A DNA stretch of 27,802 nt, taken from NCBI GenBank assembly GCA_964509125.1, contig CAZDVZ010000026.1:1-27802 (forward strand), in the 5' to 3' direction. How positions within the stretch are numbered: position 1 is the first letter of the stretch; every line of letters begins with the position of its first letter. The stretch is from SIG653 sp964509125 (lineage in GTDB: Bacteria > Bacillota > Clostridia > Oscillospirales > CAG-382). The position numbers and the translations under genes were made by a program. The notes under the pieces are model-generated. The model did no database searches and was not told the origin of the DNA. It was given only the letters and a program-made list of their open reading frames with translations. Positions 14,820-21,925 of the stretch are shown here, piece after piece.

Positions 14820-15966
14820 CATTATAAGAGGTCAAAACCAGATCGGTGGAAATATCGTTGAGATATCCACCGAAAAAACAAAAATACTGCTTGATATCGG
14901 GCTTGAACTTGACGATGAGAAGAACAAAACTCTTCCCGATATCAAAGGCTTGTTTGATTATAAGGGCTATGACGCTATTTTTATTTCTCATTATCATGGC
15001 GATCACCTTGGTCTTGCCTACAAAATTCACAAAGATATCCCATTGTATATGGGTGAGAAAAGTGCAAAAATCATTCAGGCGTCGGATGTGTATAAGCGAG
15101 TACCGACCATTACGCCATATGGCTTTTTAGAGCACAGAAAAAAGATAGTAATCGGCGATATTTCTGTTACTCCCTATCTTTGCGACCATTCTGCTTTTGA
15201 TAGTTATATGTTGCTCTGCGAGGCGGACGGAGAAACCATTCTTTATACCGGAGATTTTAGAGGCAACGGCAGAAAACCTTATGATTGGTTGCTTTCGGAA
15301 TTACCGAAAAAAGTTGATAAACTCATCTGCGAAGGAACGACTCTCTCAAGAGAAGGTTATGTCGCAGTCAGCGAACAACAGCTTGAAGAACAGGCAGTTG
15401 GAATTTTCAAAAATAAAAACGGTCCTATCTTCGTTCTTCAATCCTCTATGAATATTGACCGCATCGTTACAATGTATCGTGCAGCCAAGAGAAGCGGACG
15501 GACTTTTTTAGAAGAACTTTATATGGCGGATATAGCATCGGCAATAGGTGGCAGTATTCCTAACCCTACATTTGACGATGTATATGCATTTATTACTTCC
15601 GCTTCACGTTATGAAGGGCTAAAAAAATACGCACATAGAATAGGAAAGGATAGAATTGCGAAAACACCTTTTGTTATGTGTGTCAGAACCTCAATGCTCC
15701 GATATATGAAAGGTCTTTCAAAGCTAATGTCGTTCGAAAACGGCGTGTTGGTATATTCCTTCTGGAGTGGATATCGAGAAACCGAAGATATGAAACACTT
15801 TCTTTCCGAATGCGAACAGCTTGGTCTTGAAGTTGTAACCCTTCACACAAGCGGGCACGCGGATTATGAGTCGATCAAGATGTTAGTGGAAACTGTTAAC
15901 CCCGACGAGATTATTCCTATTCACACAGAAGCACCAGCAAAAATGATATTTAATTTTAACGTATGA
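14809..15966 (+). CDS. RNase J-like MBL-fold/beta-CASP protein
   Basis: 385 residues from ATG 14809, which overlaps the end of the upstream gene by 11 bases; another ATG at 14797 is possible. The metallo-beta-lactamase core has all main metal motifs: ISHYHGDHLG (HxHxDH), a His in YLCDHSAFDSYM, Asp in YTGDFRGNG, and a C-terminal TSGHADYES and IPIHTEAP block like that of RNase J. CEGTTLSRE and LQSSMNIDRI fit the inserted beta-CASP region found in nucleic-acid-processing MBL enzymes. At 385 residues it lacks the C-terminal domain of housekeeping RNase J. A role as RNA or DNA nuclease is probable; partnership with the PD-(D/E)XK-like protein is inferred from overlap. A terminator follows. Confidence 0.82.
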   Translation: MKINIIRGQNQIGGNIVEISTEKTKILLDIGLELDDEKNKTLPDIKGLFDYKGYDAIFISHYHGDHLGLAYKIHKDIPLYMGEKSAKIIQASDVYKRVPTITPYGFLEHRKKIVIGDISVTPYLCDHSAFDSYMLLCEADGETILYTGDFRGNGRKPYDWLLSELPKKVDKLICEGTTLSREGYVAVSEQQLEEQAVGIFKNKNGPIFVLQSSMNIDRIVTMYRAAKRSGRTFLEELYMADIASAIGGSIPNPTFDDVYAFITSASRYEGLKKYAHRIGKDRIAKTPFVMCVRTSMLRYMKGLSKLMSFENGVLVYSFWSGYRETEDMKHFLSECEQLGLEVVTLHTSGHADYESIKMLVETVNPDEIIPIHTEAPAKMIFNFNV

Positions 15967-15971
15967 AAAGT

Positions 15972-16007
15972 AAGGACAAAGCTGTTTGGCTTTGTCCTTG
16001 TTTTTCT
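15972..16007 (+). terminator. Rho-independent terminator after the nuclease-like pair
   Basis: Perfect 11-bp stem AAGGACAAAGC (15972-15982) / GCTTTGTCCTT (15989-15999) followed by GTTTTTCTT. It closes the two-gene unit 6 bases after the stop codon. Confidence 0.92.
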
Positions 16008-16018
16008 TAGATTTCCGC

Positions 16019-16046
16019 TGGACTTTTCGTTTCTTTGTGGTATACT
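16019..16046 (+). promoter_or_regulatory. Promoter of the HTH gene
   Basis: TGGACT (16019-16024), 16 bases, TATACT (16041-16046), 35 bases before the start at 16081. The -35 region lies in an 18-base stretch that is repeated at 13893-13910 with one mismatch. Confidence 0.55.
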
Positions 16047-16080
16047 CTGTGCTAACAAAACTCAGAAAGGAAACGAGAAA

Positions 16081-16347
16081 ATGACAACCGAAGAAAAAGT
16101 AAAGGGACCGGAACGTCTGTTTCGCAAATGCCCCGATGTGCTTTCCGTTCTTGATGCGGCAAGATGGACACGTATGAGTAAAAACACTATCCACGCATTA
16201 ATCAAAGAAGGAAAAATCCCTGCATACACTTACCGAGGAAAAAAGCTTATAAGTAAAGCCGACCTTATTGATTACCTCGCCGCCACCACCGACGACGAAA
16301 CCGCATGGCAAAGGCGGCAGCGGGAGATGATGGGCCATGACGAATAA
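16081..16347 (+). CDS. Excisionase-family helix-turn-helix protein
   Basis: 88 residues. The middle part, VLSVLDAARWTRMSKNTIHALIKEGKIPAYTYRGKKLISKADLIDYL, has the layout of the HTH_17/MerR-like excisionase domain: helix, helix with SKNTIHALI, then a wing with GKIPAY and a closing helix. Such proteins direct excision or regulate integrative elements. AAAGGAAACGAGAAA precedes the ATG. It overlaps the next small frame by 11 bases. No integrase gene remains nearby, so this may be what is left of an excision module. Confidence 0.8.
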   Translation: MTTEEKVKGPERLFRKCPDVLSVLDAARWTRMSKNTIHALIKEGKIPAYTYRGKKLISKADLIDYLAATTDDETAWQRRQREMMGHDE

Positions 16348-16495
16348 AGCAAAGAAAGGCGAAAAGCTCACCGCCGAGGAGATCTGTAAGATCTTACATA
16401 TCCGCAAGCTTGTTTTCTGCCATGGTGATCACCTCTTTTGCCAATTATATCACAAAATATCAAAACAGTCAATGAAATCGCGCTTTGCACGATGA
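16337..16495 (+). CDS. Small truncated frame after the HTH gene
   Basis: 52 codons starting inside the end of the HTH gene: MTNKAKKGEKLTAEEICKIL, then a switch into sequence that on the other strand is a promoter and gene start. The first about 20 residues look like a genuine start of a protein translated with the HTH gene; the rest is probably foreign, so it is likely a 5' fragment cut off by a rearrangement near 16395. Confidence 0.35.
   Translation: MTNKAKKGEKLTAEEICKILHIRKLVFCHGDHLFCQLYHKISKQSMKSRFAR
16394..16423 (-). pseudogene. Nine-codon gene stub with own promoter and ribosome site
   Basis: Minus strand: AGAGGTG then ATG at 16423 and MAENKLADM, ended by TAA within the palindrome GTAAGATCTTAC. 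A consensus promoter lies just upstream. The start resembles that of four-helix-bundle proteins (S23 type), but nine residues cannot prove it. The rest of the gene is missing, so this is the 5' end of a gene cut by a rearrangement. Confidence 0.45.
16444..16472 (-). promoter_or_regulatory. Orphan promoter of the truncated stub
   Basis: Minus strand TTGACT (16472-16467), 17 bases, TATAAT (16449-16444), 21 bases upstream of the ATG at 16423. It would now drive an antisense RNA into the HTH gene. Confidence 0.7.
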
Positions 16496-16533
16496 AATCC
16501 CACGCAAGTGGGATTTCTTCCGCCATCGGCGGA
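16494..16533. repeat. REP-like double hairpin
   Basis: GAAATCCCAC (16494-16503) and GTGGGATTTC (16508-16517) form a perfect 10-bp stem with a GCAA loop. TCCGCC (16519-16524) and GGCGGA (16528-16533) form a second stem. The two compact hairpins in tandem resemble REP elements. Part of the second motif (CCGCCATC) recurs near 23213. Confidence 0.5.
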
Positions 16534-16540
16534 TTTAGTT

Positions 16541-16584
16541 AAAAAAAGCACTCATTGTCTTGGTAGACAAATGTGTGCTTTTTT
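16541..16584. terminator. Bidirectional terminator, serves GH92 on the minus strand
   Basis: AAAAAAAGCACTCATTGTC paired with GACAAATGTGTGCTTTTTT, flanked by an A run and a T run, so it can work in both directions. It lies about 90 bases after the GH92 stop codon. Confidence 0.75.
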
Positions 16585-16670
16585 CCTGTCAGGGGTCAGT
16601 AAGACTTGAACCTATATGAGGGGCACCTCAATAGAGCCTGATAGTTACGGTCACCCTGATGAAGGATTTT

Positions 16671-18845
16671 TTACTTTTTAGCCCAATCGGAGGGCTTATC
16701 TCCCATAACGAAATGTAATTCGCCTCCCTCGGAGATCTGCTTGTGGGTCAGCTTACAAGTATTGAGTGGCTTGCCCTGCCATGTTGCGGACTGAACGTAT
16801 ATGTTAGAACCACCCACGTTCTCACCCGTAATCAAAAAATCTTTGCCATTACCAAGATGAAAAATGATTTCTTCCACTCTCGTGCCGTGGAGATAATAAT
16901 TCTCGGTTGTTGCATATGGGAAGAAGCCACACATCAAAAATACGTAATAAGACGACATCCCGCCGTTATCCTCGTCCCCCGGGTAATCATTTTCAAGAGA
17001 AAATCTCGAAATAACACCGTCAATCACCTTTGCCGCCAAATCAGGGCGTTTGACCTCGTCTGTACAGAAAAGCCAAGGTATCTGGAAAGAAGGCTCGTTG
17101 GTAAAGTTAAGATACCCCTCTTTTCCATGGTCGTCGTTATAATAGTTGACACTGTGCTCGCAAGCCCAAAGAAGGCGATCCGTAAAGGTCTCAACGCCGC
17201 CCATGGCTTCGATCAAGCGAGGTACATCGCTATAATTGACGTAAGACGCGTCCCAGCCTGTCATCTCGTAGAAGTGTGTATTATAGCCGCCGTGAGGGTC
17301 GTAGCCCTCGTCAAAGCCCCCATTCTCATTCAACTTTTGGGGAAATCCGTAAAAGCCCTCGCTCTCTGCCTGCTTGTTCCATACGTGGGACCAATTTGCC
17401 GAGCGAGCCTCGTATTTTTCGTATTCCTCCTGCCTTCCCATTTTGAGCGACATGGTTGCAACCGCCTTGTCGTTGAATGCAAATCCCATAGTAACAGATG
17501 CGGGCTTGAATCTCCACGTATATGCCACTCCGCTTACAGTTTGCTTATTATCGGTGGCAAATCCCTTTTCAATATATTCGGGGGAACGCATCTGCTCCGC
17601 GCTTCTGAGAAGCACCGAATACGCATCATTCCAACTGTATTTACTTAGCGGAACTTCCTTAAGATACGCGTCAACTATCACATTGTCAACATCGTTACCA
17701 CCTTGTCCTGCAAGCCCCTCTTGCGCCGCCATGTACTCGTCCGCAATCACAATGCCATTACCGATTCGTTCATTTTCCTTGGCGCGGTCGATCATTGACT
17801 CAATAATCGCCCCCATCTTTTTCGGATACAATAATGAATACATTGGAAATACCGTTTTCCAGGTATCCCAAATTGTATGAAAATCATCCCATCTACCGTG
17901 GTCGTTCGTACGGTCACGTGGCTGAATATTCATGTGGTACATCGCCGTATAAAATCTACGAAGCAATGCAGAATCATTGGTACGGATGTCAATAGCATCG
18001 AGAATATTGCGCCAAGTGTTTTTTGCAGATTCTTTGACGCTGTTATAGTCAAAATCGGATATCTGTTCCGAAAGAAACATTTGCGCTCGCTCTGCGCTAA
18101 CAAATGATATGGCAATCGTGACTTTGACCTGAGAGCCTTTTGCAAATTTTATATATGCGCCAAGCCGTTTCTCAGCGTCGATAGAAACGCAAGTCGGAGT
18201 ATGTGTGGACACGGAATAAATATCATCCCTCTCAAAAACACCGATTTCCTCAAAATCCATGTCAAACGCCATGGCAAAATACATATTCCAATCACGGCCA
18301 CTCCAGTTTCCAAAGAAAGTACCGCCGCCACAAATACTTTTATTTTGAGGATCAACGGTCACCATCCCACGTCTCATGCTCGCATCAATGTCAAGCTTGT
18401 GCGCAACGTCGACCAACAAATAAGCATCCTTGTTTTTTGGGTATTGGAAGGAATATATCGCCGCGTTATGGGCGGGTGTCACACGTGCCCAAACGCCGTT
18501 TTCAAGCTGAACTTCATATTCGTAACATTTTGCACGTTCTGTTCCCTCTTTTGCGAATGAGGCTCTTTTTGCGTGGTCAATCTCTATCCTGTCAACCGTG
18601 GGCGACAGCAAAAAATTTCCGTAGCACTTTGTTCCGCCCGCTCCGGAGGTATAGGCGTGTCCAAATCCGATTATAGGTTGCCCACGCAAATATCCGCCGC
18701 AGTCCTTTTCAAGTGTTTCAGGGCTGGGGTGGATAGACCCTGAGGGAAGCGTAGGTCCTGCCGAAGTTGCGCTGCCTACACCAAACAAAGGATCGACGTA
18801 ATCTGTGGGGTCTATTGAATTTTCACAAATTATTTTCGGTATCAT
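16671..18845 (-). CDS. Glycoside hydrolase family 92 (alpha-mannosidase type)
   Basis: 724 residues, full length for GH92, a calcium-dependent inverting alpha-mannosidase family. Landmarks: YVDPLFGVG near the start, GFGHAYTSGAGGTKCYGNF, FYTAMYHMNIQPRDRTND with DTWKTVFPMYSLL in the (alpha/alpha)6 part, GGYNTHFYEMTGWD, FTNEPSFQIPWLF, and the hallmark GDEDNGGMSSYYVFLMCGF near the end with the catalytic-base acids. ATG 18845 is chosen because GGTGGAG lies upstream; a TTG further up lacks one. No signal peptide is seen, so it would act in the cytoplasm on imported mannosides, whereas most characterised GH92 enzymes are exported. It lies between two tRNA-Ser att relics, so it is probably island cargo. 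Confidence 0.93.
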   Translation of the reverse strand: MIPKIICENSIDPTDYVDPLFGVGSATSAGPTLPSGSIHPSPETLEKDCGGYLRGQPIIGFGHAYTSGAGGTKCYGNFLLSPTVDRIEIDHAKRASFAKEGTERAKCYEYEVQLENGVWARVTPAHNAAIYSFQYPKNKDAYLLVDVAHKLDIDASMRRGMVTVDPQNKSICGGGTFFGNWSGRDWNMYFAMAFDMDFEEIGVFERDDIYSVSTHTPTCVSIDAEKRLGAYIKFAKGSQVKVTIAISFVSAERAQMFLSEQISDFDYNSVKESAKNTWRNILDAIDIRTNDSALLRRFYTAMYHMNIQPRDRTNDHGRWDDFHTIWDTWKTVFPMYSLLYPKKMGAIIESMIDRAKENERIGNGIVIADEYMAAQEGLAGQGGNDVDNVIVDAYLKEVPLSKYSWNDAYSVLLRSAEQMRSPEYIEKGFATDNKQTVSGVAYTWRFKPASVTMGFAFNDKAVATMSLKMGRQEEYEKYEARSANWSHVWNKQAESEGFYGFPQKLNENGGFDEGYDPHGGYNTHFYEMTGWDASYVNYSDVPRLIEAMGGVETFTDRLLWACEHSVNYYNDDHGKEGYLNFTNEPSFQIPWLFCTDEVKRPDLAAKVIDGVISRFSLENDYPGDEDNGGMSSYYVFLMCGFFPYATTENYYLHGTRVEEIIFHLGNGKDFLITGENVGGSNIYVQSATWQGKPLNTCKLTHKQISEGGELHFVMGDKPSDWAKK

Positions 18846-18894
18846 AAAAAAAACTGCTCCACCAAATATACTTAGATTCAATTATATGGATTAA

Positions 18895-18923
18895 ATTGTA
18901 TCATACAATTAAAAGAATGTCAA
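18895..18923 (-). promoter_or_regulatory. Promoter of the GH92 gene
   Basis: Minus strand TTGACA (18923-18918), 17 bases, TACAAT (18900-18895), about 50 bases upstream of ATG 18845. The stretch 18924-19094 upstream contains no gene; it has short GC-rich inverted pieces such as GCGCAAGGC. Confidence 0.8.
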
Positions 18924-19094
18924 TCAAAAAACCTCGAAAACGTAACATAATGTTTTCAAGGCTTTCGATGGTGCGGGCGACAGGACTTTGAAACCCAGCT
19001 TGCGGTTAATTTAGCGGTTACGGAAATTTGCCTTGCGCAAGCCTTTCGATTTCTTCGAAATCCACGGTTCAATATGCAATCTCGGGGCAAAAAG

Positions 19095-19125
19095 AACAGG
19101 GGGAGCTTGATCTCCCCTGTTTTTT
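19095..19125 (-). terminator. Terminator hairpin beside tRNA-Ser relic 2
   Basis: AACAGGGGGAG / CTCCCCTGTT stem around a short loop, directly 3' of the tRNA relic on the minus strand. It probably travelled with the tRNA 3' end. Confidence 0.6.
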
Positions 19126-19179
19126 TGGCGGAAAGAGGGATTCGAACCCTCGTGTCTGTTAAGACAAACTGATTTCGAG
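19126..19179 (-). pseudogene. tRNA-Ser 3'-half relic 2 (att site)
   Basis: Minus strand CTCGAAATCAGTTTG, variable arm GTCTTAACAGAC, T arm GAGGGTTCGAATCCCTC and CTTTCCGCCA. As in relic 1, homology to tRNA-Ser begins exactly at CTCGAAATC in the anticodon loop and the 5' half is replaced by CAGCTG and the shared arm region. The variable arm differs from the intact gene at 22971, so the incoming element carried its own tRNA-Ser 3' end, probably copied from another isoacceptor. Confidence 0.82.
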
Positions 19180-19320
19180 CAGCTGTCAAGCAGGCTCTTT
19201 CTATCCCTCACTATCCCTAATTTCCGCATTTTTTAGCCGATTAGTGACCACATTATTGCCCTTTCCGAGAAAAATGCACGGCTTTCGCAAGGCCAAAGGG
19301 ACGAGCGGTCACTATTTTGT
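19180..19320. other. att arm region 2
   Basis: Homologous to 13301-13437 over about 140 bases, with conserved blocks CAGCTGT, TCCCTCACTATCCCTAAT, TTTCCGCA, TTGCCCTTT, CGCAAGGCC and GACGAGCGGTCACTATT. No gene is seen here. Confidence 0.65.
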
Positions 19321-19463
19321 TCCGCAGAGCGTAAAATCGTTCTGAAACCATTATATCACACCTTAAAATCCTTTTCAAGATGCTTTGAAGGTATCAAATT
19401 ACAGATCATATTCGAACCCCAAGTCATTTTTCACCGATGTGACATATAATCACTTTCTTGATA

Positions 19464-19489
19464 TCCTTAGCCGTCCTTATCCGTCCTTA
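19464..19489. repeat. Three 10-bp tandem repeats, integrase-site-like
   Basis: TCCTTA occurs at 19464, 19474 and 19484, embedded in TCCTTAGCCG and TCCTTATCCG units. Ten-base periodic short repeats near a tRNA att relic fit binding sites for a tyrosine recombinase. The rest of 19321-19568 shows no gene. Confidence 0.45.
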
Positions 19490-19568
19490 AGAAAACGGCA
19501 AAATATGCTTCAAAAGTGGGTGATTTGGGAAAAATGTTAGGAAACTGAAAGGCAGACTAATTAATACA

Positions 19569-19921
19569 ATCGAGTAGGAGGGAAAAAACTCCCTCCTCTC
19601 ACACCACCGTACGTGCCGTTCGGCATACGGCGGTTCAACTCAAAATTAAATATGTGCTACTTTTAAGTAGTAGTCATAAATACCGATTAAGCCTCGCTTG
19701 GTCAGTATTTCTTTTGATACGGCACTTTTAAGTGCAGATTTCATAGCCACAAATTGGTAGTGATTTCCCCAGTTTGCAACTTTGTGTGCTATCCATTTTG
19801 GAACTCCGAATTTTAGCAACCCCCATTCTCTTTTCTGGGCGGTTTTCCATTGCTTCCATATTATCACTCTTATCATTGTTCGCATATGTGCATCTATGTC
19901 TTTGAGTCTCTTTTTCATATT
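19569..19921 (-). mobile_element. 3' fragment of a group II intron
   Basis: The last about 90 codons of the frame ending at 19646 match the C-terminal domain of group II intron maturases (HMRTMIRVIIWKQWK, then a WGLLKFGVPKW block, YQFVAMKSALKSAVSKE and ILTKRGLIGIYDYYLK). Downstream, 19636-19601 on the minus strand forms intron domain V (GAACCGCCGTATGCC and GGCACGTACGGTGGTGT) and 19600-19569 a domain VI hairpin (GGAGGGAGTTTTTTCCCTCC then TACTCGAT), which sets the 3' end at about 19569. Domains I-IV and the reverse transcriptase part are missing, so it cannot move itself. The 5' junction is approximate. Confidence 0.85.
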
Positions 19922-20641
19922 TCCTACCACACGATTGATTGCGCTGGTAAGCTCTTTGGCATCATACAGTTCGATAAGACTCCTGAAGCGTTCACCATCG
20001 GCGTAGTTTTTCAGAGAATGCTGAATGTTTTGAGCAATGGCGCTGTCGACATATTCGTCAGTGCTTTGAGCTGTTGCAAAGGTCATACCATCTGCATTGT
20101 AATGAATGCCTCCGAGGCTCATTGTTCCGCCATAACGAATATATTCGTCTATCCCCTTAATTCCCAGGACATTTTCAAATTCTGCATAAGGAATAAATGT
20201 TGTGTGTACCATAAAACAGCGGTCATAGAGTTCACACTCTCTTGAAAACAAGAACCCGAGAGAGTCTGTTCCAGATAGCACTATTTTTATGCCGGCGGAC
20301 GCGTGCACATCGGAAAACAGAGCAGCACAATCGATAAAATCATTCATCAGCGTGACCTCATCGATAAATATATAGCGGTATCCCTGCTTTGAAAGCTGCT
20401 TCAGATCAATATTAATTTTCGCAAGATCAATGGCCTGATTGATTTGGATAAAAGCTGTTTGCATCAGCATATCCTCAGTCATATCAGCAATTAACTGACG
20501 GATTAAGGTTGTTTTGCCCGTGCGGCGCAGACCATATAAAATAAACACTCTGTCACGACTTTTGCCGTATACATAGTTATGAAGTTCTTCATAACAGGAT
20601 CTTTTTTTAGATCTTTTACCGCTTCTGCGTATTGGGAAAGC
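19646..20641 (-). pseudogene. AAA+ ATPase (DUF4143-type) truncated and fused to a maturase tail
   Basis: The minus-strand frame is open from 20641 to the stop at 19646. The first part reads SCYEELHNYVYGKSRDRVF and ILYGLRRTGKTTLIRQL (Walker A), later RYIFIDEVTLMND (Walker B) and IVLSGTDSLG (sensor-like), then NIQHSLKNYADGERFRSL and TSAINRV: the ATP-binding protein family often found in archaea and anaerobes next to DUF4143. After about 208 residues from GTG 20548 it passes in frame into a group II intron maturase C-terminus. The natural start is missing (an in-frame TGA lies at 20642-20644) and so is the ATPase C-terminal half. Translation from GTG 20548 could make a 300-residue chimera, but function is unlikely. 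Confidence 0.78.
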
Positions 20642-20920
20642 TCACTTCCTACTTTAACTGAAGAAAAAACACCTTCGGCACAAGAAACCGTAACAGATGA
20701 ATGCGCCGAGATCACCGAAGAAACCGTCGCAACAGAACCGGAAGAAGAAACCGTCGAATGCATCGACGAGGGCTATCAAAGCCTTGCGGAATACAAACCG
20801 CAGATTGGTGGTCAGCCGAATCCATTCGAGAATGACACTCCGACCGAGATCGATGACCGACCCGTCGAGGACTATGTCGGCGAAGGTGAAGACCGCCCCG
20901 GCGAAGGAAAACACTTCTGA
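20642..20920 (+). pseudogene. C-terminal fragment of a mobile-element protein
   Basis: The plus-strand frame ends at 20918-20920 and encodes a very acidic tail (TEEKTPSAQETVTDECAEI, then TVATEPEEETVECIDEGY) closing with GGQPNPFENDTPTEI, DDRPVEDYVGEGE and DRPGEGKHF. Base use is clearly richer in G and C at third positions than in neighbours. The acidic, proline-containing tail resembles those of large accessory proteins of integrative conjugative elements of Firmicutes; I cannot name it. The 5' part was lost at the junction with the ATPase gene near 20641. The opposite-strand frames here are shadows. Confidence 0.5.
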
Positions 20921-20935
20921 GGTTCAAATATATCC

Positions 20936-21787
20936 TTATACTAAGAAATCTTTTTTCACACTTCCGAGTTCTTCTTTTAAAGATTTTTTCATTTCTTTGA
21001 ACATATTTTTCATGTGTTCGTTTAGCTCTTGTTCGACATTCTGAGAATCAAATTGAGAAAAATAATCTAAATACGCATAAAGAAGTTTGGTGGATTCTTC
21101 TACAAGTTTGTAGCATTCTTTTTCTTCATTCTTGTCTTCAAAATCTTCTCCCTCTACTGTAACAATACTCTCGAACAATTTTGTAAATACAAATAATACA
21201 ATGACTCTTGCTAAAAATGGATTGACCACATTATCGCAAGTGTAGCAATCTTGCGAATCTATGTAATAGTACAGTATTGAAAAATTACAGTGTGCAAAAT
21301 CACATAAAAAGCCATATAAATCATAAAAGTACTTTTTATCTTTTCCGAGTTTCATTTGAGATGGATTTCGTTGTAAAAACTCAATTATTTCATTGGTTTC
21401 TCTGAGTTTTGCTTCACCGCCATCATAAATAACTTTCCGTTGAGCAATTAACTGAGGCATAAAAATAAAATCGTTTATAAGAGAGTCCTCATACTTTTCT
21501 TCCATATAACGACTCGCTAAATAACCTTCAAACATAGTTCTTGTAAGTACAAAAACATCTTCTGTGTGCCCTAAGTCAAAAAGCGTTCTGATTGACTCTA
21601 ATGTTTTAGTGCTTTTGGTAAAAACAAAGTATTGAAAATCGTCCACAAAGTAGGCATCTCTTTTTTGGCTAATTGCGTATTGATACTTTCCATATTGAAA
21701 ACAACCATACTCAATAAATTTTTTTGACCGAAATATAAATCTGTTAATCAGTTTATCACATTCAATAATCGCTTGTTCTTTATCCAT
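20936..21787 (-). CDS. DUF5677-like protein
   Basis: 283 residues, mostly helical. The block TEDVFVLTRTMFEGYLASRYMEE and the later YDLYGFLCDFAHCNFSIL match the usual DUF5677 pattern of an Arg-x3-Glu helix and a Ser/Ala-x-x-x-His helix. The family's function is unknown; it is frequently found in mobile regions. The last 40 residues form a charged helix (LNEHMKNMFKEMKKSLKEEL), possibly coiled coil. AAGGTGG lies 6 bases before ATG. It is flanked by a tRNA-Ser relic upstream and the mobile-element fragment downstream, so it is island cargo. Confidence 0.65.
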   Translation of the reverse strand: MDKEQAIIECDKLINRFIFRSKKFIEYGCFQYGKYQYAISQKRDAYFVDDFQYFVFTKSTKTLESIRTLFDLGHTEDVFVLTRTMFEGYLASRYMEEKYEDSLINDFIFMPQLIAQRKVIYDGGEAKLRETNEIIEFLQRNPSQMKLGKDKKYFYDLYGFLCDFAHCNFSILYYYIDSQDCYTCDNVVNPFLARVIVLFVFTKLFESIVTVEGEDFEDKNEEKECYKLVEESTKLLYAYLDYFSQFDSQNVEQELNEHMKNMFKEMKKSLKEELGSVKKDFLV

Positions 21788-21850
21788 ATGTATCCACCTT
21801 ATATATCATTAATAATATTGTATCGAAACATTCTCGTAGCAAAATTTAAA

Positions 21851-21921
21851 ACCGCAATTCGTGAGAACTGTGGTATTTTTTGCGGAGAGATTCGACCCTC
21901 GAGCGCGCAATCCTCGGGCTT
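21851..21921 (-). pseudogene. Degenerate tRNA-Ser 3' relic 3 with its terminator
   Basis: Minus strand: CGAGGATTGCGCGCTCGAGGG, then TCGAATCTCTCCGC, a T arm and acceptor that have lost a few bases compared with the intact tRNA-Ser. It is followed by the hairpin at 21874-21851, which matches 13216-13239 in 23 of 24 bases. The shared terminator shows that it is the same kind of junction as relic 1, more decayed. Confidence 0.65.
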
Positions 21922-21925
21922 ACAA

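Noticed and set aside
16743..17880. Long plus-strand frames opposite the GH92 gene
   Set aside because: GH92 motifs run continuously through the minus strand; the plus frames have no family features.
18956..19229. Minus-strand frames over tRNA relic 2
   Set aside because: Same reason: translated tRNA and terminator sequence, no codon bias.
20503..20763. Minus-strand 86-codon frame opposite the acidic fragment
   Set aside because: The plus-strand frame has the protein-like acidic tail, and the ATPase lies in a different minus frame; this one is a shadow, though its QYAEAVKDLKKDP part could be a frameshifted piece of the ATPase 5' end.
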